From CAVUCH01 sp963739995 (GTDB lineage: Bacteria; Acidobacteriota; Vicinamibacteria; Vicinamibacterales; JAENWD01): 64,000 bases of DNA. Positions 18,072 through 26,037 of this stretch are shown here, one piece after another. The DNA lies in NCBI GenBank assembly GCA_963739995.1, contig CAVUCH010000001.1, positions 124,001 through 188,000 on the forward strand, written 5' to 3'. The notes under the pieces are model-generated. The model saw nothing but the letters and a program-made list of their open reading frames with translations, did not search any database and was not told where the DNA came from. The first letter of the stretch is position 1, and every line of letters starts with the position of its first letter. Position numbers and translations under genes: made by a program.

Positions 18072-18693
18072 AACCCTTTCGCAGTAGGCGAGAGTTGGAA
18101 TTCGTGTGAACCGGGTATCGGCAGGAAGCCCTGAAGTCTTGATTTCGGCCCGTTATCTCCGGAAGCGTGGATCGCACGAAGCCGGGTGTGTGTTTCGCGC
18201 CGGCGGTTCACGGGTGGGGAGCCGTGGGAGTGTCGTGGGACGAAGGGCAGAAATCGGCGGGCCGGAGCCGTCTCTGAGGGGGCGGCAGGCGTTCATCCCC
18301 ACGTATTTTGCATAGTTCCTGATACTCGCCCACCGAAGATGGTGCGACTGCCACGGCACCCTCGACCCCTACCGCACGGCTGGCAGGCACCAAGGATTAC
18401 CCGCGTGATGGAGAGGCACCAACGGGACGACGGACGGCAGCCTGCCGGGTTCATGGCCGGCGGCGGCGCGGAACGTCTGGTCAGATCCCCGGACTTCAGC
18501 GAATGCGGCTCGTGGGCTCACCGGATACGGGCAGGAATCCGACCGCGTGCGGTCGCGGGCTGCGGGGTTCACGAGCACCTCGTCAAGCCGGTAGACTTCA
18601 GGGCCCGTCGGAAGACGTGATGAACGGGTGAACGCGCATTGTTATGCCCCAACCGGGACTCGTCGGGGCACGTGCGCGGTACAATCTGCCGAC
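18072..18693. other. Intergenic stretch, no recognised gene
   Basis: This region of about 620 bases lies between the divergent TonB receptor and DinB genes. Open frames exist on both strands, but none has recognisable domain character or a good ribosome site. It probably contains the promoters for both genes. No repeat copy or RNA gene was seen. Confidence 0.45.
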
Positions 18694-19191
18694 ATGCCGC
18701 TCGAACCGGAGTTCATCGCCGCGTTTACACGCACCGTCCGCGAATCTGCCGAGGCGCTGCTGACGATGTCCGATGCAGATGCGAGCGTCGCACGTGCACC
18801 CGGCAAGTGGTCGCGGAAGGAGATTGTCGGACACCTGATCGACTCTGCAGCAAACAACCACGCGCGGTTCGTGAGAGCGCAGCGTACCGACCATCTGCTG
18901 TTCGAAGGCTACGATCCGGATGCGTGGGTGGAGGCGCAGCGGTACAACACGCTGCCGTGGCGCGACCTCGTGGCGCTCTGGAGGCAATACAATCTACACC
19001 TCGCGCACGTGATGAGAAGGCTTGATCCCACCGCCTCGGATCGTTCGCGAGAACGGCACAGCCTGGATCAGATCGCGTTCGTTCGCATCAGCCGTGATGA
19101 GCCGGCCACCCTCACGTACTTCATGCGCGACTACGTCGCGCATCTGGAACATCACCTGCGCCAGGCGCTCGAGCCCAGACAAACCAAGTAG
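18694..19191 (+). CDS. DinB family protein
   Basis: This is a 165-residue four-helix-bundle protein of the DinB/YfiT superfamily. It contains the metal-site motif HLIDSAANNHARFV and a C-terminal histidine pair in HLEHHLRQ, giving the usual three-His site. Family members include thiol transferases and damage-inducible proteins of unknown reaction. I start at ATG 18694 (MPLEPEFIAAF); the upstream open frame lacks similarity. Confidence 0.85.
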   Translation: MPLEPEFIAAFTRTVRESAEALLTMSDADASVARAPGKWSRKEIVGHLIDSAANNHARFVRAQRTDHLLFEGYDPDAWVEAQRYNTLPWRDLVALWRQYNLHLAHVMRRLDPTASDRSRERHSLDQIAFVRISRDEPATLTYFMRDYVAHLEHHLRQALEPRQTK

Positions 19192-19293
19192 ATGGCGGCG
19201 GCTGCACGCGGCCGTGGACACGTGTTTGCCCTCTGCCAGGCCACTTGAATGGCCGAATCACATGCTGCTGGTGCAGTGGAGGAACTGACACGC

Positions 19294-19941
19294 ATGGCAA
19301 CCATCGGATTCATCGGTGCCGGGCACATCGGCTCGCAGGTCGCACGGTTGGCCGTCGCGAGCGGCTACGACGTCGTAATCAGCAACTCACGCGGTCCGGA
19401 AACACTCTCCGCGCTCGTGTCGGAATTGGGGCCCCGCGCGCGTGCGGCGACACCCGTCGAGGCTGCCAGAGCCGGCGACCTCGTGGTGGTCTCGGTCCCG
19501 TTGAAGAACTATCGCGACGTTCCGGTGGCGCCCCTGGCCGGGAAGATCGTGATAGACACGAACAACTACTACCCGACGCGGGATGGGCACATTCCGGAGC
19601 TGGACAACGAGTCCACGACCACCGCGGAACTGCTGCAGGCGCACCTGCGGACCGCAAAAGTGGTGAAGGCGTTCAATCACATCTACGCCGCCGAGCTCAC
19701 CGCTCACGGACAGCCGTCGGGCTCGCCCAACCGCCGTGCCCTCGTCATCGCGGGCGACGACGAGCGAGCCAAGGCCGCGGTGACCCATCTGCTGGATCAG
19801 TTCGGGTTCGATACCGTCGATGCCGGTCCGCTCAAGGAAGGCTGGCGCATCCAGCGCGACACGCCTGGGTATGGGCCGCGTCGCACGGCCGTAGAACTGC
19901 GGCGAGATCTCGCGGCCGCCAAGCGATACGCCGACCAGTAG
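19294..19941 (+). CDS. NADPH-dependent F420 reductase-like dehydrogenase
   Basis: This 215-residue Rossmann protein starts at ATG 19294 with MATIGFIGAGHIGSQVARLA, containing the GXGXXG dinucleotide motif. It continues VVVSVPLKNYRDVP and KVVKAFNHIYAAEL, which are hallmarks of the F420-NADP oxidoreductase (Fno-like) family. The actual cofactor partner is uncertain because many members act on other substrates. A GGAGG sequence lies 11 bases before the start, supporting this ATG over the one at 19249. Confidence 0.82.
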   Translation: MATIGFIGAGHIGSQVARLAVASGYDVVISNSRGPETLSALVSELGPRARAATPVEAARAGDLVVVSVPLKNYRDVPVAPLAGKIVIDTNNYYPTRDGHIPELDNESTTTAELLQAHLRTAKVVKAFNHIYAAELTAHGQPSGSPNRRALVIAGDDERAKAAVTHLLDQFGFDTVDAGPLKEGWRIQRDTPGYGPRRTAVELRRDLAAAKRYADQ

Positions 19942-19980
19942 GGCGCGGCCCGGACGGTAGACGCCCAGACGAGCGGCCGG

Positions 19981-20490
19981 TCACTCGAAGAGCGCGAACT
20001 CGGGTGCGTAGCGGACGAGTCCGCCATCGCGTGGGATGGTGCCCTTCACCAGTTCGATGACCTGGAACGCGGATCCGGCTCCGTACTCGTCGCGTAAATC
20101 GAAGGCCGACGCCGCGCTGAATCCGAAGCGCGCGTAGTAGTCCGGCGCTCCGACCAGGACGACATAAGGCACGTGCAAGCTGCGCGCGTGGTCCAGTCCC
20201 TCCTCGATCAGGCGGGATCCTAGGCCCCGTCGCTGGAACTCAGGAAGCACTCCCACCGGCGCCAGTCCCAGTCCACCGGTGGCCGTCCCGACCACGACGG
20301 GGCTGAACGCCACGTGGCCGACGATGTCCCTCTCGAGGTCGGCAACCAGCGAAATCGCGAGCCGGCCAGACGCCCGCAGCTGTTCGACAAGACGCGCTTC
20401 GGCATCGGTCGGGAACGCCGCCAGATGGACGGCGTGAATGGCGGCGAGGTCGGGAGGTGTTTCCGGACGGATGCGGAGCATGTTGCCCAT
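19981..20490 (-). CDS. GNAT family N-acetyltransferase
   Basis: This is a 169-residue acetyltransferase. Its acetyl-CoA binding motif GVLPEFQRRGLGSRLIEEGL is clear, followed by VVLVGAPDYYARFGF, which places it among YhbS-like GNAT proteins. I start at ATG 20490 (MGNMLRIRPETPPDL), preceded by GAGGAGG; the longer open frame upstream is not supported. It is transcribed toward the F420-reductase-like gene and divergently from osmC. The substrate is unknown. Confidence 0.88.
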   Translation of the reverse strand: MGNMLRIRPETPPDLAAIHAVHLAAFPTDAEARLVEQLRASGRLAISLVADLERDIVGHVAFSPVVVGTATGGLGLAPVGVLPEFQRRGLGSRLIEEGLDHARSLHVPYVVLVGAPDYYARFGFSAASAFDLRDEYGAGSAFQVIELVKGTIPRDGGLVRYAPEFALFE

Positions 20491-20594
20491 TGTGCCTCCT
20501 CGCCCGGCGTACGCGCGGGCTTCCTCCTCATGTAGACACAGCCATTTGCGGGGATTGGACGCGGCACGTCGAGATCCGGGATACGCTCTCCAGC

Positions 20595-21128
20595 ATGAAT
20601 GCGAACGAGATTCGCGGCGTCCAGGCGCCGCTGAAAGCGCGCTACCGGGCTGAGCCGGCCGCTGCGCAACTGACCTTGACGGCACAGGGCATCATCGACG
20701 CGACAGCCCAGGTCTGTCGTGTGGACACGCACACTGGCGCCGTGGACGCTGGACTGCATCCGGCCACCGGCGGCGACGGGCGACAGGCCTGCTCCGGCGA
20801 CATGCTGCTGCAGGCGCTGGTCGCGTGCGCGGGCGTGACACTCGGGACCGTTGCGACCGCGATGGGCGTAGAAGTGCGAGGCGGTCGCGTGTCGGCTGAG
20901 GGCGACCTGGATTTCCGCGGCACGCTCGGTGTGTCGCGCGAGGCGGCGGTCGGCTTCCACAGCATCCGACTGCGCTTCGACCTCGAGACGGATGCACCGG
21001 CCGACACCGTCTCCAAGTTGATCGAGCTGACCGAGCGTTACTGCGTCGTGCTGCAGACGCTGAGGAGGGGCCCGGAGGTGACGGTGCTTCCTTCGCCGCG
21101 TGAAGGGAAGCTCGCCGTCGGGCGTTGA
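20595..21128 (+). CDS. OsmC family protein
   Basis: OsmC/Ohr proteins are small thiol-dependent peroxidases that detoxify organic hydroperoxides. This 177-residue protein has two cysteines in appropriate places: CSGDMLLQALVACAGVTLG and, later, ERYCVVLQTLRRGPEV. I start at ATG 20595 (MNANEIRGVQ). It is divergent from the GNAT gene, and the two may share a regulatory region of about 100 bases. Confidence 0.87.
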   Translation: MNANEIRGVQAPLKARYRAEPAAAQLTLTAQGIIDATAQVCRVDTHTGAVDAGLHPATGGDGRQACSGDMLLQALVACAGVTLGTVATAMGVEVRGGRVSAEGDLDFRGTLGVSREAAVGFHSIRLRFDLETDAPADTVSKLIELTERYCVVLQTLRRGPEVTVLPSPREGKLAVGR

Positions 21129-21152
21129 ACTCGGCGGCGCCGACAATCTCGC

Positions 21153-21773
21153 CTACCGGGGCGGCACCGTCCAGAGGAACAGATCTGTTCCATCCTCGGC
21201 CCGGACTGTCACGTCGGGCACCCACGTTCCGAAGCGGAACTGTCGGGACACGATTCGCGTGCCGGGCCGGAGCTCGCTCGTGAGCTTCGGAAGCAGTCGC
21301 CGGTTGATGCTCGGCGACAGATACAGCGTGACCACGGTGGCTTCGGAGATGTCGGCCGTAAACAAGTCGGCTTCGATGAAAGTCACCCGATCCTCGACCC
21401 CGCCCTCGCGCGCGAGCTCGCGCGACATCTCCACCAGGCGCGGCACCAGCTCGATGCCCACGCCGCGTGCGCCGTACTTCTCGGCAGCGATGATGACGAT
21501 GCGTCCGTCACCCGAGCCGAGGTCGTAGACGACGTCGTCCGGACCGACGCGCGCGATCCGCAGCATCGCGTCCACGATCCCCTGCCTCGTGGGGACGAAC
21601 TGGATGTCGGGTGTGCGAGCCGGCGGCCGCTCCGCCGGTATCGGGTCCTGGGCAGCGGCTCCGGCTGTAGCGGCCGAGAACGTAACGAAACAGAGAAGAG
21701 CCAGCATCGCGCACCCGCTCCGCGAGCCCAGTTGCATCATCGGTGTGTCGGTCGGGGTACGCGTCGGAAGCAT
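21153..21773 (-). CDS. Exported class I SAM-dependent methyltransferase
   Basis: The catalytic part is a small Rossmann methyltransferase with motif I VVYDLGSGDGRIVIIAAEKY, the acidic GVGIELVPR and FIEADLFTADI. It is preceded by a hydrophobic segment (CAMLALLCFVTFSAATAGAA) and AQDPIPAERPPARTPDIQFV, which looks like a Sec signal peptide. That would place a SAM enzyme outside the cytoplasm, or anchor it by its N terminus. The start is uncertain: ATGs exist at 21902, 21773, 21740 and 21737, and I use 21773. The substrate is unknown. Confidence 0.78.
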   Translation of the reverse strand: MLPTRTPTDTPMMQLGSRSGCAMLALLCFVTFSAATAGAAAQDPIPAERPPARTPDIQFVPTRQGIVDAMLRIARVGPDDVVYDLGSGDGRIVIIAAEKYGARGVGIELVPRLVEMSRELAREGGVEDRVTFIEADLFTADISEATVVTLYLSPSINRRLLPKLTSELRPGTRIVSRQFRFGTWVPDVTVRAEDGTDLFLWTVPPR

Positions 21774-21870
21774 GGCGACATCCGCCGCAGGCATTGTCAC
21801 GCCGAAGCCCGAAAGGCTCGCCGGCCGCCCGTCCGCGTGATAGTGTGCGTCATCGAAAGGACGAGCTTCC

Positions 21871-22038
21871 ATGTTCGCACAGGCAATCGTCGAACGCGGC
21901 ATGCTGGACGGTATCGCAAGCGGGCTGTCCCGCGCGACCTACGCAATCGAGGCGCGGATCGGGCACGGGAACGCGAAGTGGCTGATCGTCGCGTTGGTGA
22001 TCGGATTCCTGTTCTTGATGCTGCGCCCACGAAGGTAA
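21871..22038 (+). CDS. Small single-helix membrane protein
   Basis: This frame of 55 residues begins MFAQAIVERGMLDGIASGLS. It ends with one membrane helix (WLIVALVIGFLFLMLRP) capped by arginines, so the C terminus is probably cytoplasmic. An AAAGGA ribosome-like site precedes the ATG by about ten bases. The frame overlaps the longest version of the opposite-strand methyltransferase gene but not its likely start. It is too short for most gene finders. The function is unknown. Confidence 0.5.
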   Translation: MFAQAIVERGMLDGIASGLSRATYAIEARIGHGNAKWLIVALVIGFLFLMLRPRR

Positions 22039-22051
22039 CCGGGGGGCGGCG

Positions 22052-24658
22052 CTACGTCTCGCGCAGGGCCTGCAGTGGATCGATACGTGTCGCGCGGTCC
22101 GCCGGCACGGCAGCGGCGATCGCGGTCACGATTAGCAGGATGGCGGCGACGGCAGCGAACGTCGCCGGGTCGGTGGGTGTGACCTCGAAGAGCAGCCCCT
22201 CCATCAGCCGTCCCAGCCAGACGGCACTGACGAGGCCGGCCACCAGCCCTCCGGCCGCGAGCGACAGCGCCCCCCGCACCACCTGCCAGCGCACCGTTCG
22301 TGGCGACGCGCCGAGCGCGAGCTGGATAGCGATTTCGCGCGTGCGGCGCACCACGCCGAAAGCCACGACACCATACAGACCGATGGCGGCAAGCAGCACC
22401 GAGAGCGCCGCAAACGTCGTGATCATGACGGCGCTGAAGCGGGGATCCGCCGCCGCCTCCGTAGTGAGTGCGGTCATCGGCCGGGCGCTCGCCACCGTCA
22501 GCCTTGGGTCTACCGACTTCACCGCGGCACGCACGGAGGCCACCAGGATCATCGGATCGCCCGTCGTCCGGACGTGCACGTACATCCACAGGAACGGTGT
22601 CTGCGCGAACGGCGTGTACACGATGGGACGGGGCCCATCGTCCAGACCCTGGTACCGCACGTCGCGCACGACCCCGACAATCGTCCGCCAGTCGGCGGAG
22701 TAGTCGGGATTCACCAGCCGCAGGCGGCGGCCGATGGCACTTCCACCCGGGAAGAAGCGGCGGGCGAGCGTCTCCGACACGACGACGACCAACGGCGCGG
22801 CCGCTCCATCGCCGGCCGCGAACTCGCGTCCCGCGACCACCCGCGTGCCGAGCGCGCGGAAGTAGGCGGGGGACGCGGCAATGAAGTACGCGCCCCGGTC
22901 GTCGATCGGCGAGTCGGGCTGCGCTTCGACCTCGAACGTGGTTCCACGCTGGGCGGTAATGGGCGCCAGTCCGGTCGCGCCGCCCACAGCCTCAACGCCG
23001 GGAAGTGCGGCGATGCTCTCGAGCACGCCGGCGACGGTTGTTGCGCGGGCGCCCGGCGTCGGCTGATGAATCAGCTGAACGTTGAAGGTCAGGAGCCGCT
23101 CCGGTACGACACCGGTATCCACACTCAGCAGCCGGAGCAGACTGTGTGTGAGCAGCAGGCCGCCGGAAAGGACGACGACGGCGATGCCGACCTGCACAAC
23201 GACCAGGGCCGACCGGAGCCGCGCGCCCCCTCGCGCCTCTGAGTCTCCGCGCCCGCCACCGCGCAGCGACGGTTCCAGGCCGCTTGTGGCCAGGTGCACG
23301 ACGGGCGCCAGACCGACGAGCATTCCCGTGACGGCGATGGCTGCCATCGCCACGAGCAGAACCGGCAGGCTGAGCGTCACGTCCTCGATCCTGGGCACGC
23401 GCTCACCGACCAATGTGGGCAGCGCCAGCATGCCCCAGCGGGCGAGGATGAGACCGGCGGCACCGCCGCACGAAGCGAGCAGCAGGCTTTCGGCGACAAG
23501 CTGGCGCGCGATCCGCCCGCGTCCCGCACCGAGCGCAGCACGGACCGCGAGCTCCTGCGATCGGGACGTCATGCGTGCGAGCACGAGATTGGCGACGTTC
23601 GCGCACGCGATCAGCAGCAGGCATCCCACGGCGGCCAGCGCAACGAGCAACGCCGTGCGGACGTCGCCGACCTGCCGCTCCCGAAGCGAGACGAGCGTCA
23701 ACGTGAGGCCGGCATTCGTGTCGGGATGCAGCCGCACGAGCCGTGACGCGAGTGCAGTCAGCTCGGCCTGCGCCTTCGTCATCTCCACCCCGGGGCGCAG
23801 GCGCCCGACCGCCTGGAAAATACGGAGGGCTCGATTCTCCGCCTGTCCGGGCACCCGGGCCACGGCGGCCTCGAGCGACGTCCAGAGCTGGAACGCATCC
23901 GAGGGGAAGCCGAAGCCTCGCGGCATCACGCCAACGACCGTATACGGGAGGCCCGTGAGCCGGATCGTGCGGCCGACCACGCGGGGATCACCACCGAATC
24001 GTCGCTGCCACAGGCCGTGGCTGAGCACCGCAACCGCGGAATCGCCGTCGCCGTCGGAGATCGAGCGCCCGATCGCGGGCACCACCCCGAGGGTGGTGAA
24101 GACTGACGGCGACACCACACCGCCGAGCACCTGCTCGTCGTCGAGAGTGTAGAGGTTGCTGGCCCAGATACCGGTCGATGCAAACGCGCGGGCCGACTCG
24201 CGCAAGTCCTTGTAATCCGGAATCGAGAGGCGGGTCACGACGAGACGGTTCGCGTCGCGATACGGCAGCGGCGCGAGCAGCGCTGCGTGCACCACCGCGA
24301 ACACGATTGCTGTCGCGGCCACACCAAGAGCAATCGTGAGGACGGCGACCGTCGTCAGTCCACGCTGCCGGGCCAGCATGCGGATCCCGAACGTCAGATC
24401 CTGGCGCAGCTCCTCCGCCCACAGCCGCCATCGCATGCGCGTCTCCTTCCGTGTGTCGAGGCTTCGGATGTACGCCGCGGTGGCCGCGACGTCGCCGAAC
24501 TGCCGCTGCGCTTCGGCGTGCGCCTGCTCGGGAGACGAGCCGGCCTCGACGAGCTCGCGGACGCGGAGATCCAGATGGAACGCCACCTCGTCGCGGATGT
24601 CGCGTTCGACTTCGGCGTCAGTGCGTGACGTGAAGCGGAACAGCCGTCGGAATGTCAT
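22052..24658 (-). CDS. ADOP-type ABC transporter permease (MacB/FtsX)
   Basis: This is an 868-residue permease of the acidobacterial duplicated orphan permease family. The N-terminal cytoplasmic extension (DAEVERDIRDEVAFHLDLRV) precedes a first MacB-type periplasmic domain and two FtsX repeats, the second near the C terminus with WLGRLMEGLLFEVTPTDP. Cysteine-containing helices such as VGCLLLIACANVANLVLARM sit in the first FtsX repeat. Such permeases lack a linked ATPase. The PadR gene is directly upstream with 9 bases between, the standard ADOP/PadR arrangement, so regulation by that PadR is likely. Confidence 0.93.
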   Translation of the reverse strand: MTFRRLFRFTSRTDAEVERDIRDEVAFHLDLRVRELVEAGSSPEQAHAEAQRQFGDVAATAAYIRSLDTRKETRMRWRLWAEELRQDLTFGIRMLARQRGLTTVAVLTIALGVAATAIVFAVVHAALLAPLPYRDANRLVVTRLSIPDYKDLRESARAFASTGIWASNLYTLDDEQVLGGVVSPSVFTTLGVVPAIGRSISDGDGDSAVAVLSHGLWQRRFGGDPRVVGRTIRLTGLPYTVVGVMPRGFGFPSDAFQLWTSLEAAVARVPGQAENRALRIFQAVGRLRPGVEMTKAQAELTALASRLVRLHPDTNAGLTLTLVSLRERQVGDVRTALLVALAAVGCLLLIACANVANLVLARMTSRSQELAVRAALGAGRGRIARQLVAESLLLASCGGAAGLILARWGMLALPTLVGERVPRIEDVTLSLPVLLVAMAAIAVTGMLVGLAPVVHLATSGLEPSLRGGGRGDSEARGGARLRSALVVVQVGIAVVVLSGGLLLTHSLLRLLSVDTGVVPERLLTFNVQLIHQPTPGARATTVAGVLESIAALPGVEAVGGATGLAPITAQRGTTFEVEAQPDSPIDDRGAYFIAASPAYFRALGTRVVAGREFAAGDGAAAPLVVVVSETLARRFFPGGSAIGRRLRLVNPDYSADWRTIVGVVRDVRYQGLDDGPRPIVYTPFAQTPFLWMYVHVRTTGDPMILVASVRAAVKSVDPRLTVASARPMTALTTEAAADPRFSAVMITTFAALSVLLAAIGLYGVVAFGVVRRTREIAIQLALGASPRTVRWQVVRGALSLAAGGLVAGLVSAVWLGRLMEGLLFEVTPTDPATFAAVAAILLIVTAIAAAVPADRATRIDPLQALRET

Positions 24659-24667
24659 GACGCGCCT

Positions 24668-25006
24668 TCACGCCGGGGCGTCGAGCACGCGGGAGACGGC
24701 GCGCGCGTACCGGCGCCAGGTGTCCTGTGCGTCGCGCAGCTGGCGGCGTCCGATACGCGTCAGCCGGTAGTACCGCGCCCGCCGGTTGTTGTCCGACAGC
24801 CCCCACTCGGCCTCGATCCACCCGCGGTGCGCGAGCCGGTGCAGCGCCTGATACAAGGCGCCATCCTCGATGCCGAGCTCATTCTCGGTTCGCTCACGGA
24901 TCCACGCCGAGACGCCGTAGCCGTGCTGGGGCGCGCCGGCGAGCGACTTCAGGATCATCACGTCGAGCGTCCCCTGGATGACAACGAGCGACTGGTCGCG
25001 GCCCAC
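24668..25006 (-). CDS. PadR family transcriptional regulator
   Basis: This 112-residue winged-helix regulator contains GTLDVMILKSLAGAPQHGYG and IEDGALYQALHRLAHRGWIE, the conserved PadR DNA-binding region, followed by YYRLTRIGRRQL. PadR proteins act as ligand-responsive repressors. It is translated just before the ADOP permease gene and probably controls that operon. It is full length for the ADOP-linked subgroup. The start ATG at 25006 is preceded by GGGGAGAA. Confidence 0.92.
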   Translation of the reverse strand: MGRDQSLVVIQGTLDVMILKSLAGAPQHGYGVSAWIRERTENELGIEDGALYQALHRLAHRGWIEAEWGLSDNNRRARYYRLTRIGRRQLRDAQDTWRRYARAVSRVLDAPA

Positions 25007-25066
25007 GGCGTTCTCCCCTGAGATGCTCAGGGGACGCTACCATGCAGGGGCGGGAGCGTCAAGCAG

Positions 25067-25203
25067 GCCCAGCACCGCGGCCGCCCCGTGGGCAAGGTGC
25101 GACGACCGAGAATACCGGGCAGTATTTGAGAAGGAAGCAACGCAGCCGGCGGTCATGCATCGGCGGCCGAATGCAGCCGGCCTTTCACCACGGGCTGCCA
25201 GGC
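25067..25203. repeat. Palindromic element, copy B (left end eroded)
   Basis: The core GACGACCGAGAATACCGGG with the small hairpin AATAC-cgggca-GTATT and AGCAACGCAGCCGGCGG is present. The right arm matches copy A closely (GCCGAATGCAGCCGGCC, then TTTCACCACGGGCTGCCAG). The left arm is diverged, and the expected terminal CTAG reads CCAG at the right end. It lies between PadR and arfB. Confidence 0.7.
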
Positions 25204-25382
25204 AACGAGTGCCTTGCCGGATCGTCGGCGCGCTGTTCTCGATGCCGGTGGCGAACATGAACGGGCTGCCGGAGGTGTGGCGATGGCGCATACTGCGACA
25301 GCAGCAAGGACCGGGCTCAGCGCGGCGAGGATCACCGGCCGGCGATTCGAAATTGCAGTCCTGGCGATGACGGGCGACGACG

Positions 25383-25799
25383 ATGATTGATATCACCGAT
25401 GGGCTGGCAATCGACGAATCGGAGTTCGAGGAGCGGTTCGTGCGGGCGTCCGGCCCCGGCGGGCAGAACGTCAACAAGGTCGCCACCGCGGTGCAGCTGC
25501 GCTTGGACATCGCGGCGTCTTCCCTCCCCGCCGGGGTGAAGGCACGCCTGCTCATCGTGGCCGGCAGGCGGGTCACCGCCGACGGCGTGCTCGTCATCGA
25601 CAGCCGTGAGCATCGGACGCAGGTCCGGAACCGCGACGCTGCGCGCGAACGGCTGGTGGCGCTGCTGCAGCGGGCCGCGCAGCAGCCGAAGTCGAGGAGG
25701 AAGACCAGACCCTCGGCCGGCGCGCGCGAGCGCCGAATTCAGTCGAAGAAGAAACGCGCCGAGACGAAGGAGAGCCGGCGGGCCGGGCCGGACGAGTAG
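25383..25799 (+). CDS. arfB: Alternative ribosome-rescue factor ArfB (peptidyl-tRNA hydrolase)
   Basis: This protein releases peptides from stalled ribosomes. The 138-residue sequence has the catalytic GGQ motif at residues 26-28 within RASGPGGQNVNKVATAVQLR. It has the basic C-terminal tail that threads the mRNA channel (RERRIQSKKKRAETKESRR). Length and both regions match ArfB/YaeJ. It stands alone downstream of palindrome copy B. Confidence 0.93.
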   Translation: MIDITDGLAIDESEFEERFVRASGPGGQNVNKVATAVQLRLDIAASSLPAGVKARLLIVAGRRVTADGVLVIDSREHRTQVRNRDAARERLVALLQRAAQQPKSRRKTRPSAGARERRIQSKKKRAETKESRRAGPDE

Positions 25800-26037
25800 C
25801 TCGGGCACATCGGCCCCGGACCCATCCTCCGCACCGACGTCCTCGGGAGAGTGGCGCAGTTCGGCCTGTGCTTTCTGAACGCACCGGTGGTCTGGCGTTT
25901 GCGGCGGAGGCACGCTGGCACGCTATGGAGTGGTGCTGCCCGACTGGCGTGAGCCGGCGCCAGCGCGCGTGATGACGAATGATCCGGCGTGAACGCTCCA
26001 CCTGCAATGAAACCGAACGGGTAGAATCGGCCACCTG

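Noticed and set aside
18186..18620. 144-residue plus-strand frame upstream of the DinB gene.
   Set aside because: No recognisable protein features and no ribosome site; treated as intergenic.
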